This document shows, in pieces, positions 37,732 through 47,100 of a stretch of DNA of 62,439 nucleotides. The stretch comes from Phenylobacterium sp. GTDB lineage: Bacteria; Pseudomonadota; Alphaproteobacteria; Caulobacterales; Caulobacteraceae. The position numbers and the translations under genes are program-made. The notes under the pieces are model-generated. The model was given only the letters and a program-made list of their open reading frames with translations. It was not told where the DNA came from and did not search any database. The stretch is taken from the NCBI RefSeq assembly GCF_013822795.1, contig NZ_PNLB01000025.1, forward strand, positions 1-62,439, in the 5' to 3' direction. How positions within the stretch are numbered: the stretch's first letter is position 1; the number at the start of each line of letters is the position of its first letter.

Positions 37732-38708
37732 TCTTCGGTATCGACTGAGGCCTGCATGGCCGGCGCATAGCGCGGGCCGGTCACCGTCTGCGGGTTCACC
37801 AGTTCCTCGACCTTGGCCATCACGTCGGCCGACAGCCGGACCGCAGCGGCAGCGGCGTTCTCGAGCATGTGGTCGGGGTTGGTGGTGCCGGGGATCGGCA
37901 CCAGGGTCTCGTCTTTCTGAAGCAGCCAGGCCAGGCAGAGCTGGGCCGGGGTGCAGCCAGCTTCCCGCGCCAGGGCGGCGAAGCCCTCGAACATCTTCAG
38001 GTTGGCGGCGAAAGCCTCCCCCTGGAATCTGGGCATCGCCTTGCGGAAGTCGCCGTCCTCGAGCGCCGCCGGATCGGGCACGCCGCCGGCCAGGAAGCCG
38101 CGGCCGACCGGGCTGAACGCCACGAAGGTCACGCCCAGCTCGCGGCAGGCGTCGAGCACGGCGATCTCAGGATTGCGGGTCCAGGGCGAGTATTCGGTCT
38201 GCAGGGCGGTGATCGGGTGGACCGCATGAGCCCGGCGCAGGGTCGGGGCCGAAACTTCCGACAGGCCGATCGTGCGAATCTTGCCTTCCTTGACCAGGTC
38301 GGCCAGGGCGCCGACGCTGTCCTCGATCGGCACGCGCTTGTCCCAGCGGTGCAGGTAGTAGAGGTCGATGACGTCGGTCTGCAGACGGCGCAGACTGCCT
38401 TCGCAGGTGGCCTTCAGGACGTCCGGATGACCGTTGAGCTCGCGCTGGTCGCCGTTGGTCAGGCCGCACTTTGAGGCCAGGACATAGTCGCCGCGCCGAT
38501 CCTTCAGCACCTCGCCGACCAGGGTCTCGTTATGGCCGACGCCGTAGACGGCGGCGGTGTCGAGGAAGGTGTAGCCAGCGTCGAGGGCGCCCTTCAGCAC
38601 CCGCTCGGCCTGTTCCCGCGGCGGCGGCGAACCGTAGGCATGCGAGAGGCTCATGCAGCCCAGCCCGATGGCCGAGACGTCGAAGTCGCCCAGTTTGCGC
38701 TGGTCCAT
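37728..38708 (-). CDS. Aldo/keto reductase
   Basis: A 326-residue NADPH-dependent (beta/alpha)8 reductase. The tetrad is visible: Asp and Tyr in FLDTAAVYGVGHNETL, Lys in YVLASKCGL, and His in IDLYYLHRWD. Then follow IGLSEVSAPTLRRAHAVHPI, TALQTEYSPW and the NADP-binding end LVPIPGTTNPDHMLEN. This pattern fits the YakC/pyridoxal-reductase-like branch. Substrate unknown. Confidence 0.94.
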   Translation of the reverse strand: MDQRKLGDFDVSAIGLGCMSLSHAYGSPPPREQAERVLKGALDAGYTFLDTAAVYGVGHNETLVGEVLKDRRGDYVLASKCGLTNGDQRELNGHPDVLKATCEGSLRRLQTDVIDLYYLHRWDKRVPIEDSVGALADLVKEGKIRTIGLSEVSAPTLRRAHAVHPITALQTEYSPWTRNPEIAVLDACRELGVTFVAFSPVGRGFLAGGVPDPAALEDGDFRKAMPRFQGEAFAANLKMFEGFAALAREAGCTPAQLCLAWLLQKDETLVPIPGTTNPDHMLENAAAAAVRLSADVMAKVEELVNPQTVTGPRYAPAMQASVDTED

Positions 38709-38774
38709 GCCGTTCTCCCGTTCCCTACTCGTTGGGTGGGAGAAGGCGTCAGACGAACGGCGCGGTCAACCGCC

Positions 38775-39047
38775 TTACGGCGTGACGTTCATCTTGATGA
38801 CAATGCGGCCGGGATTGGCCAGCGCGAAGGCCTCGGGGACCTCGACCTGGGCGGCCAGCTTGACTGCTTCAGCGGCCGGCGCGCCGTCGGCGTCCAGGGC
38901 CTTGCAGTCGGTGAGGTTCGCGCCGCTGACCTGGCAATCGACCAGCACCGCCTGCTCGGCGGGCGGCGCGACCGAGGCCGCAGCGGGCGCCGGAGCGGCG
39001 TACGAGGTCGAGATCACGGCGGCGGCGGCGAGAGCAGGCAGGAACAT
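38775..39047 (-). CDS. Small hypothetical exported protein
   Basis: A 90-residue protein with a signal peptide (LPALAAAAVISTSYAAPAPA). A short mature domain with two cysteines follows (VLVDCQVSGANLTDCKALD) and ends NPGRIVIKMNVTP. The cysteine spacing and the final strand recall the C-terminal part of TonB-like or periplasmic carrier domains (VVLDCRVxxxGxLxxCxV), in miniature. That resemblance is weak; function unknown. Confidence 0.6.
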   Translation of the reverse strand: MFLPALAAAAVISTSYAAPAPAAASVAPPAEQAVLVDCQVSGANLTDCKALDADGAPAAEAVKLAAQVEVPEAFALANPGRIVIKMNVTP

Positions 39048-39379
39048 GGGACCTCGACGTTAATAAAGGTTACTCAATGGTGAAGCCCCGCCGATGGCAA
39101 GTGTTTCATTTCGGGGCCGTCGGGGTTGTCCACCGCAATCGTCGTGCCCAATCGGGCGTCCACACCGCGTCTGCCGGAATCCCGGGCGCCGGCGCCCATC
39201 GCGGTTGCATTGCACAACTGCGCTATTGCACCGCAGCAAAACCGCTTGAAACCTTGCCCGCCAAAGGGCAGGAAAAAGGTCAGGCGAAGCGGTCGCACCT
39301 AAAATTTGAACCGCCGCCAGCAGATAAAGGAAACGTCGGGAGGTGGTTGGCTTCAACCCCTTTCCGGGAACTAGTGATT
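39048..39379. other. 332-bp intergenic region with a dyad element
   Basis: No convincing gene. It holds a 45-bp AT-richer element (39201-39245) with outer arms GCGGTT and AACCGC and two direct ATTGCAC copies at 39209-39215 and 39225-39231, 16 bp apart. It lies between divergent genes for two small exported proteins, so it may hold an operator or promoter. Confidence 0.45.
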
Positions 39380-39655
39380 ATGATCCGTACTCTTGCTCTG
39401 ACCGCCGTGGCCGCTTTCGCCGTCACCGCCCCCGCTCAAGCCGCTTCGATCAGCGTTCCGCTGGCCGGCAAGAGCCAAGCCCAAGTCGAAGCCGATGTGA
39501 CCAAGGCTGCGCGCAACGTCTGCTTCCGCGCCACCCGCAACGAAACCCTGGCGCTCGACGCCTATTCGCGCTGCGTGAAGGCGACCGTGAAGGTCAGCCT
39601 CGACACCTACGCCACCGCCCAGGCCCCGACCAACTCGGCCCTGGCCGCGCGCTAA
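39380..39655 (+). CDS. UrcA family protein
   Basis: A 91-residue periplasmic protein. The signal peptide is MIRTLALTAVAAFAVTAPAQA. The mature part has the UrcA two-cysteine pattern: VPLAGKSQAQVEADVTKAAR, then NVCFRATRNETLALDAYSRC and VKATV. The family is widespread in Caulobacterales and Sphingomonadales and has no known function. The ATG at 39380 has no strong ribosome-binding site. A clear terminator follows. Confidence 0.85.
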   Translation: MIRTLALTAVAAFAVTAPAQAASISVPLAGKSQAQVEADVTKAARNVCFRATRNETLALDAYSRCVKATVKVSLDTYATAQAPTNSALAAR

Positions 39656-39680
39656 GCGCACTCTCCCAGTTCTGTGTAGC

Positions 39681-39706
39681 AAAGGCCGGCGGAGACGCCG
39701 GCCTTT
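39681..39706. terminator. Bidirectional terminator between UrcA and YbdD-like genes
   Basis: Perfect 11-bp arms AAAGGCCGGCG (39681-39691) and CGCCGGCCTTT (39696-39706) enclose GAGA. The ends give a short T-run in each direction. It lies between two convergent genes and can serve both. Confidence 0.85.
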
Positions 39707-39712
39707 CGCATT

Positions 39713-39922
39713 TCAGCAGCAGCGAAACCCGCCGCGCCCGCCCGCGCCGTAGCGGGCGTCCTGGCGATCGCGGAAAAACGCCGTCCGGGTCATCGGGGCC
39801 TGATCGGGATGGGTGCGGGCCATGTGCTCGACATAGGTCTCGTAGTTCGGCACCCCGACCATGAGGCGCGCGCCGTCGCAGACGCACTGGGCGAACCGGG
39901 CGAAGGGGTTGGGCGAGGCCAT
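39713..39922 (-). CDS. YbdD/YjiX family small protein (DUF466)
   Basis: A 69-residue protein matching the YbdD pattern: ARLMVGVPNYETYVEHMART, HPDQAPMTRTAFFRDRQDAR and the end YGAGGRGGFRCC. These small proteins are encoded next to CstA/BtsT transporters, as here (5-bp gap), and are thought to support their function. The start is the ATG at 39922; a much longer upstream frame is a shadow of cstA. Confidence 0.9.
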   Translation of the reverse strand: MASPNPFARFAQCVCDGARLMVGVPNYETYVEHMARTHPDQAPMTRTAFFRDRQDARYGAGGRGGFRCC

Positions 39923-39927
39923 CTGCC

Positions 39928-41985
39928 CTACTCCGCGGGAATGGCGTCGGGATTGATTTCCCGCGCCGTCCAACCGTCGGCCCGATAGGCCCGCAGGCAG
40001 GCCGTGATCCCGAACCAGATCATGCTCAGCACCACGGCGATGAAGACCGCGCAGAGCACGGCGTCGATGCGGTCGTTCGAGACGATCTTGCTCATGTCGG
40101 CCATGCTCTTGGCGGGGGCCAGCACCTGACCCTGCGCCAGCGCGTCGCCGTACTTGCGCGCGTGCGACAGGAAGCCGACCGCCGGATCGGGCGAGAGCAG
40201 CTTCTGGAAGCCGGCCGTCAGGGTGCAGATGCACAGCCACACCGCCGGGATGATCGTCACGAAGGCGTAGCGGTGGCGCTTCATCTTGAAGATCACCACC
40301 GTGGCCATGATCAGGGCGATCGCCGCCAGCATCTGGTTGGAGATGCCGAACAGCGGCCAGAGCGTATTCACCCCGCCGAGCGGATCGGTCACCCCCTGAT
40401 GCAGGAAGAAGCCCCAGGCGGCGACGCAGAGGCCGGTGGCGGTCAGGTTCGCGGTCCAGGACGTCGTATCCTTGAACTTCGGAATGAAGGTCCCGAGCAG
40501 GTCTTGCAACATGAAGCGCCCGGCGCGGGTGCCGGCGTCGACGGCAGTGAGGATGAACAGCGCCTCGAACAGGATGGCGAAGTGGTACCAGAATGCCATC
40601 ATCGCCTTGCCGCCCAACACGTGGGAGAAGATGTGCGCCATCCCGACGGCCAGGGTCGGCGCGCCGCCGGCGCGCGAGATGATAGTCGTTTCGCCGACGT
40701 CCTTGGCGGTCTGCTCGATCACTTCGGGCGAGATCGGGTGGCCCATGGCGCCGACCGCGGCCGAAGCGCTTTCGGCCGTGGTTCCGACCACGGCGGCCGG
40801 GCTGTTCATCGTGAAGTAAACGCCGGGGTCGAGGATCGAGGCGGCGATGATCGCCATGATCGCCACGAAGCTCTCCATCAGCATGCCGCCGTAGCCGATG
40901 AAGCGGGCGTTGACCTCGTTGTCGATCAGCTTGGGCGTGGTGCCCGACGAGATCAGGGCGTGGAAGCCCGAGACCGCGCCGCAGGCGATGGTGATGAACA
41001 GGAACGGGAACAGCGTGCCCGACCAGACCGGCCCGCCGCCGGCGGCGAACTGAGTGACGGCCGGCATTTGCAGCTCGGGCCGCATGATGACGATGCCGAT
41101 GGCCAGCGCCAGGATCGCGCCGATCTTCAGGAACGTTGACAGGTAGTCGCGCGGAGCCAGCAATAGCCAGACCGGCAGCACGGCGGCGACCGCGCCGTAG
41201 CCGATCAGGATCCACGACAGTTGCAGGCCGGTCAGGGTGAACATGCCGGCCAGCTGCGGCGAGGCTGCGACCCACTGGCCGCCGACGATGGCCAGGATCA
41301 GCATCACGAAGCCGAAGATCGACACCTCGGCGATCCGGCCGGGGCGGATGAAGCGCATGTAGGCGCCCATGGCGATCGCGATCGGCACGGTGGCGGCGAC
41401 GGTGAACGTGCCCCAGGGGCTGGCGGTCAGCGCCTTGACCACGATCAGCGCCAGCACCGCCAGGATGATGACCATGATCATGAACGCGCCGAAGAGGGCG
41501 ATGACCCCGGGGATCGGGCCGAGCTCCTCGCGGATCAGTTCGCCCAGCGACTTGCCGTCGCGGCGCATGGAGATGACCAGGACCAGGAAGTCCTGCACCG
41601 CGCCGGCGAGCACGACCCCGGTCAGGATCCAGAGGACGCCAGGCAGATAGCCCATCTGGGCGGCCAGCACCGGCCCGACCAGCGGGCCTGCGCCGGCGAT
41701 GGCGGCGAAGTGGTGGCCGAACAACACGTACTTGTTGGTCGGAACGTAGTCCAAGCCGTCGTTGCGGGTGATCGCCGGCGTCGGCCGGGCGGGATCGAGC
41801 CGCATGACGCGCTGGGCGATGTAGAGGCTGTAGTAGCGGTAGGCGACCAGGTAGACGCAGATCGCCGCGGTCAGAATCCAGAGGGCGTTGACGTGTTCGC
41901 CGCGGGACGTGGCCAGGACGCCCAGCGAGCCGGCGCCTATGGCGGCCAGCAAGGCCCAGGCCCCGTGTTTGCGCACCAGTTCCAT
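39928..41985 (-). CDS. cstA: Carbon starvation protein CstA (pyruvate/peptide transporter family)
   Basis: A 685-residue inner-membrane protein with about 16-18 helices. The family start is LWILTAAICVYLVAYRYYSL. DYVPTNKYVLFGHHFAAIAG, AGPLVGPVLAAQMGYLPG and ISMRRDGKSLGELIREELGP are signature blocks. E. coli homologues CstA and BtsT import pyruvate and peptides during carbon limitation. The start is the ATG at 41985 (MELVRKHG). The YbdD-like gene follows 5 bp later, forming the usual pair. Confidence 0.95.
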   Translation of the reverse strand: MELVRKHGAWALLAAIGAGSLGVLATSRGEHVNALWILTAAICVYLVAYRYYSLYIAQRVMRLDPARPTPAITRNDGLDYVPTNKYVLFGHHFAAIAGAGPLVGPVLAAQMGYLPGVLWILTGVVLAGAVQDFLVLVISMRRDGKSLGELIREELGPIPGVIALFGAFMIMVIILAVLALIVVKALTASPWGTFTVAATVPIAIAMGAYMRFIRPGRIAEVSIFGFVMLILAIVGGQWVAASPQLAGMFTLTGLQLSWILIGYGAVAAVLPVWLLLAPRDYLSTFLKIGAILALAIGIVIMRPELQMPAVTQFAAGGGPVWSGTLFPFLFITIACGAVSGFHALISSGTTPKLIDNEVNARFIGYGGMLMESFVAIMAIIAASILDPGVYFTMNSPAAVVGTTAESASAAVGAMGHPISPEVIEQTAKDVGETTIISRAGGAPTLAVGMAHIFSHVLGGKAMMAFWYHFAILFEALFILTAVDAGTRAGRFMLQDLLGTFIPKFKDTTSWTANLTATGLCVAAWGFFLHQGVTDPLGGVNTLWPLFGISNQMLAAIALIMATVVIFKMKRHRYAFVTIIPAVWLCICTLTAGFQKLLSPDPAVGFLSHARKYGDALAQGQVLAPAKSMADMSKIVSNDRIDAVLCAVFIAVVLSMIWFGITACLRAYRADGWTAREINPDAIPAE

Positions 41986-42077
41986 TCGGCCGTCTCCTCC
42001 CCTGCCGCGCCAAGCACTCGGCGCCCGCCTAGCTACAACCGATTGAGCCTGCGCGTGAACCTCTCTAGGACGCGGAC

Positions 42078-42548
42078 ATGACAATGCCGCAGATCGCCGG
42101 GCCGCTGGCGGCCGCGCTGGACGTCGTCGCCGAAGGGTGCGCGGACCTCGCCGACCCGTGGTGGGTGTTCGGCAGCGCCGGCATGGCCCTGGTCGGCGTG
42201 CCGGGCCTGACCCCGCCCGACGTCGACCTGATCGTCAGCGAGCGCGACGCGCGCGCACTGCTGGCGCGCTGGGACGCCGCGCCGCTGGAGGCGGCCCCCT
42301 CGCCGCTGTTTCGGTCACGCATTTTCGCCAAGGCGCAGGTCGCCGCCCTGCCCATCGAGATCATGGCCGGCTTCGAGGCGTTCTCCGGCGGCGCCTGGGC
42401 CCCGGTGGTTCCAGCCACCCGTCAGGCCCTCGACTGGAACGGCCGGCGCCTGTTCACGCCGAGCGCGGCGGAACAGGCCGCCATCTGCCGCCGCTTCGGC
42501 CGGCCGAAGGACCTGGCCCGCGTCGCCCTGCTCGAAGCTCTCGCCTAG
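42078..42548 (+). CDS. Nucleotidyltransferase-fold protein
   Basis: A 156-residue protein with a minimal nucleotidyltransferase pattern: the glycine-serine motif WWVFGSAGMALVGVPG followed by the metal-binding PPDVDLIVSERDARALL. A later region is IFAKAQVAALPIEIMAGFEA, whose PIEIM may carry the third acidic residue. Similar proteins include AbiEii/MNT-type toxins and orphan transferases. No antitoxin-like HEPN gene lies beside it. The stop overlaps the convergent thioesterase gene by 4 bp. Confidence 0.72.
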   Translation: MTMPQIAGPLAAALDVVAEGCADLADPWWVFGSAGMALVGVPGLTPPDVDLIVSERDARALLARWDAAPLEAAPSPLFRSRIFAKAQVAALPIEIMAGFEAFSGGAWAPVVPATRQALDWNGRRLFTPSAAEQAAICRRFGRPKDLARVALLEALA

Positions 42549-43363
42549 TCGCGGACCCGTACGATCAGCGACTGGCTGGCCGTCGCCATCAGCTCGCCGT
42601 CCTGAGCGAACAGGTACATCGCCCCGTGGCCGAAGCCGCCGTGCACGCCGGTGATGCGGATGTCGCACAGCACCCACTCGGTAGCCACGATGCGGCGGTA
42701 GCGGATGGTGTTGTCGAGGCTGTTGCCGCCGGCGTTAAGGCCGAGCGCATTGCCGACCGCGCCCGGAATGAAGTCGGCCATGATCGCCAGCATGCCGGCG
42801 TCGATCGCCACGCCGTCCCGCGGCCGGATCCACAACAGCAGGCGGCCGTCCTCGGCGCCGTCGCCGGCGTCGGTGCCGCCATAGCGGCCCTTGGCGACGC
42901 GGACCTCGATGCGGCTGTGCAGGTCATCGCCGCCGCCGCGCCAATGATCGGCCGGCGCGCAGTTCTCAGGCGCGTCCACTTCCGGCATGGCCAGCCACTG
43001 GCGGGAGATGTCGCTCGGCCGCGAGCCGAGGGCGGCGTTGACGGTCAGGATTTCCTTGTCGCCGACGTGGCTGATCACCCGAGCCTGGCTGTTGTACTTG
43101 CCGGCCGCCGGCACCCAGACGTCCAGGTCCACGACGCTCGGCGGGCGGGCGTAGGACAGGTACTGCGCCGTGGCCCAGATCACCGGCCGCTCGCAGGTGC
43201 GCTCCAGGGCGGTGATCGCCGAGGCCATACCGACGCCGCCGAACATGAAGAGATTGTCCCGCGACCCGACGCAGACCGCCGGGGTCAGCGGCAGATACCA
43301 ACGGTGCGGGTTGTGGGTGGCTCGAAGATCGAAGAACTGGGGCGCGCTCATGGCGCTCTCCAT
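42545..43363 (-). CDS. Acyl-CoA thioesterase (TesB-like double hotdog)
   Basis: A 272-residue protein with two hotdog domains. The first runs through LFMFGGVGMASAITALERTC and VIWATAQYLSYARPPSVVDL. The second has LLLWIRPRDG, AGMLAIMADFIPGAVGNALG, LDNTIRYRRI and VHGGFGHGAMYLFAQDGELM. It hydrolyses acyl-CoA thioesters by family; chain length is unknown. The start may be the ATG at 43363 or the one at 43351 (MSAPQFFDLR). Confidence 0.85.
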   Translation of the reverse strand: MESAMSAPQFFDLRATHNPHRWYLPLTPAVCVGSRDNLFMFGGVGMASAITALERTCERPVIWATAQYLSYARPPSVVDLDVWVPAAGKYNSQARVISHVGDKEILTVNAALGSRPSDISRQWLAMPEVDAPENCAPADHWRGGGDDLHSRIEVRVAKGRYGGTDAGDGAEDGRLLLWIRPRDGVAIDAGMLAIMADFIPGAVGNALGLNAGGNSLDNTIRYRRIVATEWVLCDIRITGVHGGFGHGAMYLFAQDGELMATASQSLIVRVRD

Positions 43364-43398
43364 GAGAGCACCTGAGCTTCAGCGCAAGCCCGTTCGGA

Positions 43399-43869
43399 TC
43401 AGCGCGAGGCCGCGGCGGCCTCGGCCTCGTTGTGCAGGCGCCGATCGGCCTCTTTCATGAGCGCTTCGGTCGACTGGTTGGCCGCTTCACGGGCGCGGAT
43501 CTCGTCGACCAGCCGCTGGTCCGCGTTCTGGCCGTGCAGCGCATAGAGGAAGGCGCCGAAGCCGCCGACCGCCGCGACGGTCAGCACCAGGGCGGCGATG
43601 GCCGCGATGCCGGTCCAGGCCTTGGACTCTTGTCCCGGAGGGGCCGGCTTCAGATAGGCCGCGCCGATGAACACCACGCCGGCCAGGAAGGTGGCGCAGC
43701 CGCCGGTGTGGATCATCGCCCGCTGGCCGACCAGGTCGACATTGGCGATCACGCTGGGCGCCAGGCCGATCAGGCGGTTGCCTTCGGTCAGCTGCGAGAC
43801 CTCGATCGTACCGGCGAAGACGACCTGGGCCAGGCCCAGGATGGCGAGAATCCACCCGGCGATGATCAT
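43399..43869 (-). CDS. Hypothetical membrane protein
   Basis: A 156-residue protein with three membrane helices: MIIAGWILAILGLAQVVFAG at the N-terminus, CATFLAGVVFIGAAYL in the middle and IAAIAALVLTVAAVGGFGAF. A charged helical tail follows (residues about 115-156, ending EADRRLHNEAEAAAASR). No family recognised. The 284 bp upstream, to the octapeptide-repeat gene, holds no other gene that I can support. Confidence 0.7.
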   Translation of the reverse strand: MIIAGWILAILGLAQVVFAGTIEVSQLTEGNRLIGLAPSVIANVDLVGQRAMIHTGGCATFLAGVVFIGAAYLKPAPPGQESKAWTGIAAIAALVLTVAAVGGFGAFLYALHGQNADQRLVDEIRAREAANQSTEALMKEADRRLHNEAEAAAASR

Positions 43870-44153
43870 GAAACGCTCCCACGCAGCTGCCAGCCCGCGA
43901 ATCCCGCGAGCGTTCGAAGTCTACGCTGTGACCAACAGATTGCGGCGAGGAAAGGACGCCGCAGGCCGAACCGCCCCCAGTCACGGTCACCCCGTACGCG
44001 ACGCCCTGCTTCTCCGACCTCACCGCCGCAGGTGGGCCGATCGCGGACTAGAGCAAGGTCGCTCAATCTGGGGACACCGGGACCGCCGCCAGATTGTGAG
44101 ACTTGCTCGACACCGCCTAAGCTTGAGCGACGATTCGAACCCGTCAGACGACG

Positions 44154-47100
44154 ATGAGCATCTCGCAGCTATCCCTCGCACAGATCGGCGCGCTTCCTGT
44201 CTCGACCGTCGAGGCCTTGACGGCGGACGAGCTCAAGAGCCTCAGCGCCGCGCAAGTCGGCGCCATTTCGAACGAGGGGCTATCGGCGCTGAATGGCGAG
44301 CAGGTCGCTTCGTTGTCGGCCGCCCAGATCAAGGGCGTCACCGCTGCGCAGCTCAAGGGCCTGGCGGCGGCCGACATGGCCGAGTTCACGCCGGCCCAGA
44401 TCCTGGCGTTCTCCAGCGCCCAGCTGAACGCCCTGTCGAGCGCCAACTTCGCCGCGCTGTCACAAGAGCAGGTCGACGGCCTCAGCCGCACACAGGTTCA
44501 ATCGCTATCGCCGACGATCCTCTCGGCCCTGGGCGTTTCTGACATCAACGAGTTCAACGCCGCCCAGATCGGGGCGCTGACCAGCAACCAGTTGCGGGCG
44601 CTGTCGGAGCTGCAGGTGGCGGGGCTAAACGCCTCGCGGCTGGACGGACTAAGCGCCCAGCAGCTCAACGCGTTCTCCGCCAAGCAGCTGGCGGCGCTGA
44701 CCGCCGAGCAATTCGCCAGCCTCGACGGCGTCCAGGCGCTCGGCATTTCACCCGCCCAGATCAAGCTGCTCTCCGCCGCCGATTTCGCCAAGGTCACGAC
44801 CGAGCAGGTGCATAGCTTCAGCGCCGCCCAGATCGGCGCGATCAACGCCGGCGGCCTGTCGACCCTGACCCCGGACGAGATCGCGGGCCTGTCGGCGGCG
44901 CAGATCAAGGGTCTGGCGCCGGCGCAGATCAAGTCGATGTCGGTCGAACAGCTCACCGCCTTCACCCGCGAACAATTCGCGGCCTTCTCAGCGCCCCAGA
45001 TCGGCGCCTTCCCCCCAGCCGCGGTCAACGCCCTGCCCCCCGAGCGCCTCGCCGGGCTCTCGATCGCCCAGATCAAGGGTCTGACCGGACCGCAGATCGT
45101 GGGCCTGGACGCGGCCCATGTGAGCGCGCTGACGCCCAGCCAGGTCGGCGCCCTAAGCTGGACGCAGACCGGCGCCATAAGCGCGACGCAGCTCGCCGCC
45201 TTCACCCCGGCCCAGATCGGCGGGCTGAGCGCCATGCAGGTGAGCGGGCTGACGACCAGCCATCTGGCGGCGCTGTCGGCGGACCAGGTCGGCGCACTGG
45301 CCCCCGCTCAGCTGGCCGGTCTGACCACCCGGCAGATCGCCCAGCTTCCAAGCGCCACCTTCGACAGTTTCAGCTCCACCCAGGTTCTGGCGTTCAGCCC
45401 CGCCCAGCTCGGGGCGCTCAGCACCGCCAACATCACCTCCCTGACGCCGGAGGAAACCGCCGGCCTGAGCACGCTCCAGATCCGCGGTCTGACGAAGACC
45501 CAGCTGGCGGCCTTGGACGCGTCGGCCGTCGCGGCCTGGAGCAGCGACCAGCGGCTGAGCCTGACCGGCGGGCAGCTCAGCGCCCTATCGTCCGCCAAGC
45601 TCGCACTCTTCAGCGGTCCCGAGCTCGCGGCCCTGTCCAAACCCCAGCTGCAGGGGCTCACCGCCGCCCAGGTGGGTTCACTGTCGGCCAGCGCGTTCGA
45701 CGCCCTGACCAGCGCCCAGGTGCTGGCGCTGAGCCCCGGCCAGATCGGCGCACTGAGCCTGCCGAACACCGCCGCCCTCATGCCGCAGGAGATCGCCGGA
45801 TTCACGATCCAGCAGGTCGCCGCCCTCACCCCGGCTCAGATCGCGGCGCTGGGCGAGCAGCACACCGCCGCCCTTTCGGCGAGCCAGGCCAGGACGCTGT
45901 CGGCGGCCCAGATCGCCGCGCTCAGTCCGGCGAAGCTTGGAGCGCTTGCGGCCGGCAGCCTGGCCGCGCTCTCGGCGCCCCAGGTTCGCTCGATCGGGCC
46001 TGCGAGCCTGTCGGCGCTCGATCCGCAGGTTCTCGCCAAGTTCACTGGCGCCCAGGTCGGGGCGATGAGCGCCGGCCAGCTCGGCGCGCTGTCGGCGCTG
46101 CAGTTGCAGTCGCTTTCCGAATCCCAGCTCGACGGCCTCACCGCCGCGCAACTCGGCGCGCTCTCGACGGACGGCTTGGCCGCGCTCACCGCGCCGCAGG
46201 TCGCCTCGTTGAGCACCGGCCAGATCAAGGGCTTGACGGCCGGCCAGCTCACGGGCTTGGCCCCCGCCGACTTCGCCGAACTGCAGCCGGCTCACCTGCT
46301 GGCGCTCAGCGGGGCGCAGCTTGGATCGCTCAGCGTCGAGAACTTCACGGCGATCGCTCCTGATGTGCTCGGCGCGCTGAACGCCCCGCAACTGCGCGGC
46401 CTGAGCGCAGTGCAGGTCGCCAGTCTGACGCCGTCGCGGTTCGCCGCGCTCAACTCCGCGCAGCGGCTGGCGTTCACACCCGCTCAACTCGGGAGCTTGA
46501 GTCTCGAAGCGACCGCCGAGCTTGCCACCACCGAGGTCCGCAGTCTGACAGCGGCCCAGATCGGCGGCCTGCGCAACGACCAGCTGGCCACGCTCGGCGC
46601 TCATCTGCCCGACTTCACCCCAGGCCAGATCGCAGGACTGACCGCGTCCCAGCTGAACAGCCTGACCGCCGAGCAGATCTCCGGCCTATCAATCAGCCAG
46701 GTCGGCGGCCTGACCGCCCCGCAGATCGGCGGCATGTCGGCCGCCGCCTACTCGGCCCTTGGCCAGGAGCAGGTCGCCGTGCTCAAGGGCGCCCAACTCT
46801 CCGGGTTCAATGCGGCCAGGATGGGCGCGCTGACGGCCGAGGATTTCGACGAGTTCAGCGCCGACCAGATCCTGTCGTTCACCCCCGGCCAGTTGGCCGG
46901 ACTCAGCCTGCGCAACATCACCTCGCTGACCGAGGACGAACTTGCACGCCTGGGTCGGCCGCAAGTGGCGGGCCTGACGCCCGCCCAGCTCGCGGCGTTC
47001 TCGCCGGCCCAGTTCGACGCCTTCGGCGTGGCCCAGGTGCAGGTGATGACCGCGGCCCAGATCGGCGCGCTGGGGCCGGACCTGCTTTCAGCGATCGCGC

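Noticed and set aside
39060..39356. 98-residue minus-strand frame upstream of UrcA
   Set aside because: No ribosome-binding site and no plausible fold; it overlaps the dyad element.
42078..42548. Toxin-antitoxin module for the nucleotidyltransferase-like gene
   Set aside because: No HEPN or antitoxin partner next to it; neighbours are a transporter and a thioesterase.
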